From Prolixibacteraceae bacterium (GTDB lineage Bacteria > Bacteroidota > Bacteroidia > Bacteroidales > Prolixibacteraceae): DNA of 11,408 nt. The position numbers and the translations under genes are program-made. Location: the NCBI GenBank assembly GCA_007116765.1, contig SKHV01000015.1:1-11408 (forward strand). Direction: 5' to 3'. Of the stretch, positions 6,154 through 11,408 are shown one piece after another (within the stretch, counting starts at the first letter, position 1; each line of letters starts with the position of its first letter). The notes beneath the pieces were generated by a model that made no database searches, had not been told where the DNA came from, and saw only the letters and a program-made list of their open reading frames with translations.

Positions 6154-7785
6154 ATGAACAAAACCGACAACAATCACAACATTAAACGTATTTCTGAAAT
6201 AGCCGAAAGCCTTGGGCTTGACAAAGATGTTATTTTACCTCATGGGCATTTTATTGCGAAAATTCCTGTAAGTGTTCTCGAAGACAGAAAAGATAAGCCC
6301 GATGGCAAATTGATTCTTGTAACCGCCATGACCCCTACTCCACAAGGTGAAGGAAAAACAACTACGACAATTGGCTTAGGCGATGCACTCAGCAAAAGCG
6401 GACTTAAAACAACAATTTGTTTACGTGAGCCTTCGCTGGGCCCATACTTTGGTATTAAAGGCGGTGGAACAGGTGCCGGCAAGGCTCAAATCATGCCTGC
6501 CGAAGATATCAACCTGCATTTTGTGGGCGATATGTACTCGGTAAGCAAAGCAAACAACTTGCTTGCTGCTATGCTCGACAACCACTTACAACACGGAAAC
6601 GATCTAAAAATTGACCCAAGACGTATTACATGGCGAAGGGTAATTGACCTAAACGACCGTGCATTGAGGCAAATATTCATTGGCCTTGGAGGAGTACTTA
6701 ACGGTGTTCCCCGTCAGGATGGCTTCAACATTACCCCCGCATCGGAAGTTATGGCCATGCTCTGCCTCGCCAGTAATTATCATGATTTAGGCGAAAGGCT
6801 TGGACGTACAATAGTGGGATTCACCCATGCTAAAGAACCAGTGCATGCACGCGACCTGCAAGCCGAAGGAGCAATGCAAATACTATTAAGGGACACCATT
6901 CATCCTAATTTAGTGCAAACCATCGAAGGTACTCCGGCCTTTGTGCATGCCGGCCCTTTTGCAAATATTGCACAAGGAACCAACTCAGCCATTGCCACGC
7001 GTATGGCGCTTAAACTGTCAGATTATGTAGTTACCGAAGCTGGCTTTGCATCCGATTTAGGAGCCGAAAAATTCTTCGACATAAAATGCCGCATTGCAGG
7101 CTTAAACCCCTCGGCTACGGTTATTGTAGCTACTATAAGGGCATTAAAATACCATGGTTGGAAGAATGAAGATGGTGGTTTTGCAAACCTCGAAAAGCAT
7201 GTTGAGAATATCAAACAATTTGGTCTTCAACCCATTATTGCCATCAATAAATTCGACGACGATACGCAAGAAGATATCAATGAAGTGATCCAACACTTTG
7301 CTGCACAAGGTGTAAAAGCCATTATTGCATCGCATTTTGCAAATGGTGGTGCAGGCGCTCTTGAATTGGCCGAGGCTGTTGTTGAATCGGTTGAAAGCAA
7401 TAAGAATAACAAAATTAAATTCCAATATCCCCTCGAAATGCCAATTGATGATAAAATTAGAACATTAGCCGCAAACCTTTATGGTGCCGACGGTGTTGAC
7501 TTTTCACCCAAAGCACTGGCCGACATAGCCCTGATTGAACGTCACGGATTTGGAAACCTGCCGGTGTGTATTGCCAAATCATCTAAATCGCTATCAGACA
7601 ACGATAAACTACTGGGACGCCCTCGCGGGTTCAAAATCACGGTGAACGAAGCACGTGTATCGGCAGGAGCAGGCTTTGTAGTAATTATTTGCGGAAACAT
7701 AATGACCATGCCCGGCCTGCCTAAAGAACCGGCTGCCGTTAGAATGAAACTATTACCCGACGGAAGGGCTGTTGGGCTTTCTTAA
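6154..7785 (+). CDS. fhs: Formate-tetrahydrofolate ligase (formyltetrahydrofolate synthetase)
   Basis: Cytoplasmic enzyme: ATP + formate + tetrahydrofolate give 10-formyl-THF + ADP + Pi. It feeds purine synthesis and one-carbon transfer, or runs in reverse to make formate and ATP. The P-loop is TPTPQGEGKTT (60-70). The first FTHFS signature is REPSLGPYFGIKGGGTGAGK (91-110), then EDINLHF (117-123) and the DPRRITWRRVIDLNDRALR block. The C-terminal MTMPGLPKEPAA is typical. At 543 residues it is slightly shorter than the usual 555-560. By recall of the Moorella enzyme, the deletion lies after ALKYHG, where a loop of about a dozen residues is missing before FANLEKH. KGGGTGAGK differs from the common KGGAAGGG. 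Catalytic motifs otherwise look complete. Only a weak promoter-like TAATTTTTG (6116-6124) is seen upstream. A weak hairpin at the 3' end (CCCGAC/GTTGGG, 7756-7776) followed by T-rich sequence may aid termination. Confidence 0.95.
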   Translation: MNKTDNNHNIKRISEIAESLGLDKDVILPHGHFIAKIPVSVLEDRKDKPDGKLILVTAMTPTPQGEGKTTTTIGLGDALSKSGLKTTICLREPSLGPYFGIKGGGTGAGKAQIMPAEDINLHFVGDMYSVSKANNLLAAMLDNHLQHGNDLKIDPRRITWRRVIDLNDRALRQIFIGLGGVLNGVPRQDGFNITPASEVMAMLCLASNYHDLGERLGRTIVGFTHAKEPVHARDLQAEGAMQILLRDTIHPNLVQTIEGTPAFVHAGPFANIAQGTNSAIATRMALKLSDYVVTEAGFASDLGAEKFFDIKCRIAGLNPSATVIVATIRALKYHGWKNEDGGFANLEKHVENIKQFGLQPIIAINKFDDDTQEDINEVIQHFAAQGVKAIIASHFANGGAGALELAEAVVESVESNKNNKIKFQYPLEMPIDDKIRTLAANLYGADGVDFSPKALADIALIERHGFGNLPVCIAKSSKSLSDNDKLLGRPRGFKITVNEARVSAGAGFVVIICGNIMTMPGLPKEPAAVRMKLLPDGRAVGLS

Positions 7786-7819
7786 TAGTTTTGTTTTATG
7801 ATGGAGTTTTTAGGGTATG

Positions 7820-9436
7820 CTATTCACCGTACAAAGCATCGCGCTGAGCTTTGATTTTCTCGTTGCTTTCGTACTCTGAATAATCCATTTGCTTGTCAAT
7901 TGTACCATTGGGCGTAAGCTCAATTACACGGTTACAAACAGTATTGATAAACTCGTGGTCGTGCGACGCCATAAGTACACTTCCGGGGAATTGTGTAAGA
8001 CGGTTGTTGAAAGCCTGAATCGATTCCAGATCGAGGTGATTTGTAGGTGTGTCGAGCATCATCACGTTGGCATTGCGCAACATCATACGAGCAATCATAC
8101 ACCTCACTTTTTCACCACCCGAAAGCACGTTGGCTTTTTTATAAACCTCCTCGCCTGAGAAAAGCATTTTTCCTAAATAACTGCGCAAGAACATTTCGCT
8201 GGTATCGCTCGAAAATTGACTTAACCAATCAATCAGGCTCAAATCTTTCTCGAAAAACTCGCTATTTTCGAGGGGTAAATATGCAGTAGTAATGGTTTGC
8301 CCCCATGTAAATTCACCTGAATCGGGCTTTTCATCGCCATTTAATATTTCAAAAAGAGCAGTCATTGCGCGTGTATCTCGCGACACAAAAACTATTTTAT
8401 CGTCTTTTTCAACAGTAAATGTTAAATCTTTGAACAGCAACTCACCCTCAAAACTTTTGCTAAGGTCTTTAACTTCAAGAATATTGTTTCCTGGAGCTCT
8501 GTCGGGAGTAAAAATAATGCCCGGATATTTTCGGGTTGAAGCTTGAATATCTTCAATATTCAGCTTTTCTATCATTTTTTTACGGCTGGTAGTCTGTTTC
8601 GATTTAGCCACGTTGGCACTAAAGCGGGCAATAAATTCCTGAAGCTCTTTCTTTTTTTCCTCTGCTTTTCGGTTTTGTGCCTGTTGCTGGCGCAACGCTA
8701 ACTGGCTCGACTCGTACCAAAAGCTGTAGTTGCCGCCAAACATTGAAGCTTTACCAAAATCAATATCAACTATATGGGTGCAAATTGAGTCAAGAAAGTG
8801 ACGATCGTGCGATACAACCAGCACGGTATTATCGAAATTGGCCAAATAGTTTTCGAGCCAGGTAATGGTTTCCAAGTCGAGGTCGTTGGTAGGCTCATCG
8901 AGCAAAAGGTTGTCGGGCTTTCCAAAAAGGGCTTGCGCTAACAGCACTTTCACCTTGATTTTCCCATCCATTTCCTCCATTTGCTTGTTATGATATGATT
9001 CTTTAACGCCAAGTCCGCTCAAAAGCGACGCAGCGCTATTTTCGGCATTCCAACCATCCATTTCGGCAAAGCGCTCTTCAAGTTCAGAAGCCAACATGCC
9101 GTCGGCCTCAGTAAAATCGGTTTTAGCATAAAGCTCCTCTTTTTGCTTCATGTTTTCCCAAAGCTCTTCATGCCCCTTCAGTACCGTGTCAAGTACCGAA
9201 AATTCGTCGAACGCAAAGTGATCCTGCTTCAACACCGAAAGCCTTTCTCCTGCACCAAAAGAAACCGAGCCTGTAATGGCATCTACTTCACCGTAAAGCA
9301 TTTTCAGAAAAGTTGACTTACCAGCACCATTTGCGCCAATAACACCATAGCAGTTACCTGCCGTAAATTTCATATTTACATCCTGAAATAAAACTTGCTT
9401 GCCAAACTGAATGCTTAGATTTGAAACTGTAATCAT
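7820..9436 (-). CDS. ybiT: ABC-F family ATPase, YbiT-like (ribosome-associated)
   Basis: This 538-residue protein has two ABC domains and no membrane segments, the ABC-F plan (E. coli YbiT is 530). Family members bind the ribosomal E site and modulate translation. NBD1 has Walker A GANGAGKST (34-42), Q71, Walker B NLLLDEPTNDLD (176-187) and switch H210, but MDGKI (156-160) replaces LSGGQ. The charged linker (about 240-300, with RFSANVAKSKQTTSRKKM) is the tRNA-facing P-site interaction motif and matches the YbiT type. NBD2 keeps LSGGEKVR (438-445) and H492. Its Walker A is degenerate (SRDTRAMT, about 352-359, no Gly-Lys), and its Walker B glutamate is threonine (MMLDTPTNHLD, T463). The losses all fall in one composite ATP site. 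It has its own promoter (9470-9499) and is convergent with fhs, 34 bp apart. An antibiotic-resistance ABC-F is unlikely, since the linker is of housekeeping type. Confidence 0.93.
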   Translation of the reverse strand: MITVSNLSIQFGKQVLFQDVNMKFTAGNCYGVIGANGAGKSTFLKMLYGEVDAITGSVSFGAGERLSVLKQDHFAFDEFSVLDTVLKGHEELWENMKQKEELYAKTDFTEADGMLASELEERFAEMDGWNAENSAASLLSGLGVKESYHNKQMEEMDGKIKVKVLLAQALFGKPDNLLLDEPTNDLDLETITWLENYLANFDNTVLVVSHDRHFLDSICTHIVDIDFGKASMFGGNYSFWYESSQLALRQQQAQNRKAEEKKKELQEFIARFSANVAKSKQTTSRKKMIEKLNIEDIQASTRKYPGIIFTPDRAPGNNILEVKDLSKSFEGELLFKDLTFTVEKDDKIVFVSRDTRAMTALFEILNGDEKPDSGEFTWGQTITTAYLPLENSEFFEKDLSLIDWLSQFSSDTSEMFLRSYLGKMLFSGEEVYKKANVLSGGEKVRCMIARMMLRNANVMMLDTPTNHLDLESIQAFNNRLTQFPGSVLMASHDHEFINTVCNRVIELTPNGTIDKQMDYSEYESNEKIKAQRDALYGE

Positions 9437-9469
9437 TTAATATTTATTTTAATTGTATTTAACGGGCGG

Positions 9470-9499
9470 CAAAAGTAAGTATAAAAACTTTGCACACAA
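9470..9499 (-). promoter_or_regulatory. Promoter of the ABC-F gene
   Basis: The minus strand reads TTG (9499-9497), a 19-bp spacer and TACTTTTG (9477-9470), an exact TTG-N19-TAnnTTTG match. The -7 box lies 33 bp upstream of the ATG at 9436. Confidence 0.72.
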
Positions 9500-9536
9500 G
9501 TAGAAGCTGCATTTGGTAATGAAGAATTAATAGCAC

Positions 9537-9582
9537 AAATAAAACATATGCCTGTAAGACTTTAACCTACAGGCATATGTTT
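9537..9582 (-). terminator. Intrinsic terminator of tRNA-Leu
   Basis: A perfect 15-bp inverted repeat (9542-9556 with 9568-9582, core CATATGCCTGTA/TACAGGCATATG) has an 11-nt loop. On the minus strand it runs into TTTTATTT (9544-9537). It begins only 3 nt past the tRNA 3' end. Confidence 0.82.
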
Positions 9583-9585
9583 ATG

Positions 9586-9670
9586 TGCCCAGAACAAGAC
9601 TCGAACTTGCACGCCCTAATCGAGCACCAGCCCCTCAAGCTGGCGTGTCTACCAATTTCACCATCTGGGC
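9586..9670 (-). tRNA. tRNA-Leu (anticodon GAG)
   Basis: This is a class II tRNA on the minus strand. The acceptor GCCCAGA (9670-9664) pairs with TCTGGGC (9593-9587), with discriminator A at 9586. The anticodon stem CCAGC/GCTGG encloses TTGAGGG, so the anticodon is GAG (9636-9634), reading CUC and CUU leucine codons. The variable arm is GCTC-GATTA-GGGC. The T-arm is GCAAG-TTCGAGT-CTTGT. CCA is not encoded. Confidence 0.97.
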
Positions 9671-9695
9671 AGATGATTTGTTTTCAGAACGGATG

Positions 9696-9726
9696 CAAAA
9701 GTATAAAATTCCGCTTTCTATCCAAA
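9696..9726 (-). promoter_or_regulatory. Promoter of tRNA-Leu
   Basis: The minus strand reads TTTG (9726-9723), a 19-bp spacer and TACTTTTG (9703-9696), an exact consensus match. The -7 box ends 25 bp before the mature tRNA 5' end. Confidence 0.78.
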
Positions 9727-9754
9727 AATAAAGAATATTTTTTTTATATGTAGA

Positions 9755-10087
9755 TTATTGATGCCGCTTTTCATACTGCGTATCAACAATTACTCCCTGT
9801 TCGTCTATTTCAAAACGATAAATTTCTTCTTTAATAAATGATGGGCTTACCCTGGGGTCAAGCGTAAAACTGCCTGTCCCTATTTCGGTTTCCTTAATTA
9901 CAGTTTCTTTTATATAAATGAACATCACATTGCCATTCTCTAATTCCAAAACCCGACTAGGCTCACCAAATTCGGACAAAAGAGTTTCGCGTCCTTGACC
10001 TTCGTATTGTCTCGAAATTTTTCGATTAACACTACAGGCGCTCAAAATGAACAAAATAGCAAAAAAAGTAAACATCCTCATAGTCAT
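9755..10087 (-). CDS. Small lipoprotein of unknown function
   Basis: The protein is 110 residues from the ATG at 10087. A TTG two codons upstream (10093) would add two residues but is a less likely start. Residues 1-18 (MTMRMFTFFAILFILSAC) are a lipoprotein signal peptide with lipobox L-S-A-C and lipidated C18. The mature part begins SVNRKISRQYEGQGRETLLSEFGEP. The run 'TLLSEFGEPSRVLELENGNVMFIY' (split here as TLLSEFGEPSRV and LELENGNVMFIY) resembles the small SmpA/OmlA-like or BLIP-fold lipoproteins, in which a helix is followed by a 'G.P' turn and strands. That is an impression of fold, not a family assignment. It ends EIYRFEIDEQGVIVDTQYEK. It starts 7 nt after the stop of the sugar isomerase gene, so the two are probably co-transcribed. 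It is presumably anchored in the inner or outer membrane facing the periplasm. Confidence 0.75.
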   Translation of the reverse strand: MTMRMFTFFAILFILSACSVNRKISRQYEGQGRETLLSEFGEPSRVLELENGNVMFIYIKETVIKETEIGTGSFTLDPRVSPSFIKEEIYRFEIDEQGVIVDTQYEKRHQ

Positions 10088-10094
10088 CTTCAAA

Positions 10095-10946
10095 TCAATC
10101 CCTTATACTCATTATATATTTCCGACTGGCTGGAATACGCTCAATCACATCGGGGCTTTCATCTTCAATATAATAGTGTTCAATATTTGTATATTGAGCT
10201 GCTTGAAGAACTGCCGGAAAATCGACCTGACCAGTTCCAAGAACCACATCGTTTTCGCGTGAAGTTCTACCCGAAAAGTCGCCTGTTGCATCTTTTTTTA
10301 AATCTTTCAAATGCATTAAGCGGAATCTATCGGGATAGGTGTACAGCAGCTCCACCGGATCAATGCCTGGGTGAACTGTCCATAGAAGATCCAATTCGAA
10401 GCTCACAAAGCGGGGGTTAGTGTTCTGAACAATATAGTCGAATAAAGTACCATCTTTATAATGGCTAAATTCATACCCATGATTATGGTAACAAAAGAAT
10501 AAACCTCTTTCATGTAATATATGACCGGCATGGTTAAAGTCAGTAACTGCACGACGTGCATCTTCAATTGTAAAGTCGCCTTCATGCGGGATCCAGGCCA
10601 CCCTCACGTAATTCGCACCCAATTCTTTTGCATCGCGAATTACTTGTTCAATATTACTGTTCAATGCATCGTAACTAACTCCATACGATGTGCATATCAT
10701 CTCTCTTTCATCGAGCATTTGTCGAATTTCTCCGGCCGTACTACCAAATAAATTTGAAAACTCGATATTGGTAATGCCCATATCCTTTATCAAGTCGAGC
10801 GTGCCGGGAATATCTTTGGCAAAATAATCCCGAAACGAAAAAGAAACAACTCCAGGGTCAGGAACCAGCGTTTCTTTTCGTTGGCATGCGTTAGTGCAAA
10901 TAAACACGATAACTAGTATAATAAAAACCCCGTAAATATTTCTCAT
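10095..10946 (-). CDS. Xylose-isomerase-like TIM-barrel sugar isomerase/lyase with signal peptide
   Basis: The protein has 283 residues. Residues 4-20 are strongly hydrophobic (IYGVFIILVIVFICTNA), followed by C21. This is a probable lipoprotein signal with a non-canonical box (T-N-A-C), so the enzyme is likely exported and envelope-anchored. Residues 32-283 form an AP-endonuclease-2/xylose-isomerase-like TIM barrel. Candidate metal and catalytic residues are E62 (IEFSN), H154 and H156 (YHNHGYEF), E184 and D186 (FELDLLWT), H212 and D215 (MHLKDLKK), GTG 237-239 and E261 (YYIEDES). Family members epimerise or isomerise sugars, or act on 3-keto-glycosides as lyases or hydratases beside Gfo/Idh/MocA dehydrogenases. 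The oxidoreductase gene 33 bp upstream supports the latter type of pathway, but substrate and reaction are not determinable here. The small lipoprotein gene follows directly. Confidence 0.85.
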   Translation of the reverse strand: MRNIYGVFIILVIVFICTNACQRKETLVPDPGVVSFSFRDYFAKDIPGTLDLIKDMGITNIEFSNLFGSTAGEIRQMLDEREMICTSYGVSYDALNSNIEQVIRDAKELGANYVRVAWIPHEGDFTIEDARRAVTDFNHAGHILHERGLFFCYHNHGYEFSHYKDGTLFDYIVQNTNPRFVSFELDLLWTVHPGIDPVELLYTYPDRFRLMHLKDLKKDATGDFSGRTSRENDVVLGTGQVDFPAVLQAAQYTNIEHYYIEDESPDVIERIPASRKYIMSIRD

Positions 10947-10979
10947 AACTACTTGTTGTTAAGCAATAATTATCTATTT

Positions 10980-11408
10980 CTATTTTTTCCGAGCTATTTC
11001 AAGTGCTTTAGTATTGGTGTAATACTTAGCAAGCATATTGGGTACCTCCCACTCAGGCAATTTACCATCGACCAAAAATTGCAGGTATTTTTCGGCTACC
11101 TCGGCAAAATGAGCTTCGTGTCCAATGCGATAGTAATCAGGAACATCAACCCTAAAACCTTCGGAAGTTTCAGCTAGTACGATTCCTGAAATTTCTTCTG
11201 TAACGTATAAGAACCCATCTAGAACATCGTTTTTCCACTCATCAGTTATATTTTTATCGGCCGGCACAATAAATAGCATAGGCACAAAGCCTTCATCACT
11301 ACCCTGTCTGATGATGAGGTCTGATTTTGATCCGCGCATTACCGAAAAATGGGTGTCGCCTCCACCTTCGGGTGCAGCATAATCCCACACTACCGAAACT
11401 TTAGCATG
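10980..11408 (-). CDS. Gfo/Idh/MocA-type oxidoreductase, C-terminal part (runs off the right edge)
   Basis: The frame stays open to the window edge, so the 142 visible codons are the C-terminus of a larger protein whose start lies beyond 11408. The apparent start near 11390 is an internal GTG (Val). The visible sequence begins HAKVSVVWDYAAPEGGGDTH, then FSVMRGSKSDLIIRQG. I recognise this as the C-terminal domain found in Bacteroidota putative NAD(P)-dependent sugar oxidoreductases of the Gfo/Idh/MocA superfamily ('putative oxidoreductase C-terminal domain'). The N-terminal Rossmann fold and any Tat or lipoprotein signal cannot be seen. It ends KALEIARKK with stop TAG at 10982-10980. It is the first visible gene of the leftward operon with the TIM-barrel isomerase and the lipoprotein. 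A role in oxidising a sugar or sugar ring carbon is inference from family and neighbours. Confidence 0.8.
   Translation of the reverse strand, partial: HAKVSVVWDYAAPEGGGDTHFSVMRGSKSDLIIRQGSDEGFVPMLFIVPADKNITDEWKNDVLDGFLYVTEEISGIVLAETSEGFRVDVPDYYRIGHEAHFAEVAEKYLQFLVDGKLPEWEVPNMLAKYYTNTKALEIARKK

Noticed and set aside
6240..7425. Minus-strand ORFs inside fhs
   Set aside because: They are shadows of the fhs reading frame with low-complexity or biased composition only.
7889..8865. Plus-strand ORFs inside the ABC-F gene
   Set aside because: They are antisense shadows; the minus frame has full ABC-F architecture.
9995..11177. Plus-strand ORFs opposite the lipoprotein, isomerase and oxidoreductase genes
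   Set aside because: The minus frames show signal peptides and family motifs, while the plus frames show none.
1..11408. CRISPR array, toxin-antitoxin pair, restriction or other defence system
   Set aside because: No regularly spaced repeats and no recognisable defence proteins were found on either strand.

Overview
The window looks like chromosomal core sequence from a member of the Bacteroidota, probably a Bacteroidales/Marinilabiliales-type anaerobe or facultative anaerobe. The reasons are: five promoters with the Bacteroidota sigma-A pattern TTG-N19-TAnnTTTG; few Shine-Dalgarno sequences; tRNA genes without an encoded CCA end; a gamma-alpha fused 2-oxoacid:ferredoxin oxidoreductase; a YbiT-type ABC-F protein; and lipoprotein-type sugar isomerase/oxidoreductase genes. 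The taxonomic call is inference, since no rRNA or marker alignment could be run.

Layout. Positions 1-108 (-) hold the first 36 codons of a response regulator leaving the left edge. trmH (178-858, -) and an HU gene (932-1201, -) follow, separated by an intrinsic terminator. An AT-rich gene-free stretch (about 1273-1655) leads to tRNA-Ser(UGA) (+, 1699-1783) with its own promoter and a 14-bp terminator hairpin. Just beyond it is a broken N-terminal piece of a tyrosine-recombinase integrase (about 2025-2308, +), the likely scar of a lost integrative element. Next is the korA-korB operon (5300 to 2442, -), 2-oxoglutarate (or related 2-oxoacid):ferredoxin oxidoreductase. A divergent intergenic region separates it from a gamma-class carbonic anhydrase-like gene (5550-6062, +) and fhs, formate-tetrahydrofolate ligase (6154-7785, +). 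Convergent with fhs is a YbiT-like ABC-F ATPase (7820-9436, -). tRNA-Leu(GAG) (9586-9670, -) follows with a 15-bp terminator hairpin. The right end is a probable operon read leftwards: a Gfo/Idh/MocA-type oxidoreductase (C-terminus only), a xylose-isomerase-like TIM-barrel protein with a signal peptide, and a small lipoprotein.

Function. korAB and fhs are central anaerobic carbon enzymes (CO2/ferredoxin-linked 2-oxoacid chemistry and one-carbon folate activation), and the carbonic anhydrase-like protein fits beside them only loosely. The right-hand operon suggests envelope-associated sugar oxidation and isomerisation or cleavage. trmH, HU, the tRNAs and the ABC-F protein are housekeeping.

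I see no new multi-gene system. The points most worth a second look are: the ABC-F protein, in which every defective ATPase motif falls in the same composite site; the integrase scar at tRNA-Ser; the variant signature and short loop in Fhs; the signal-peptide-bearing sugar operon; and the uniform promoter geometry.
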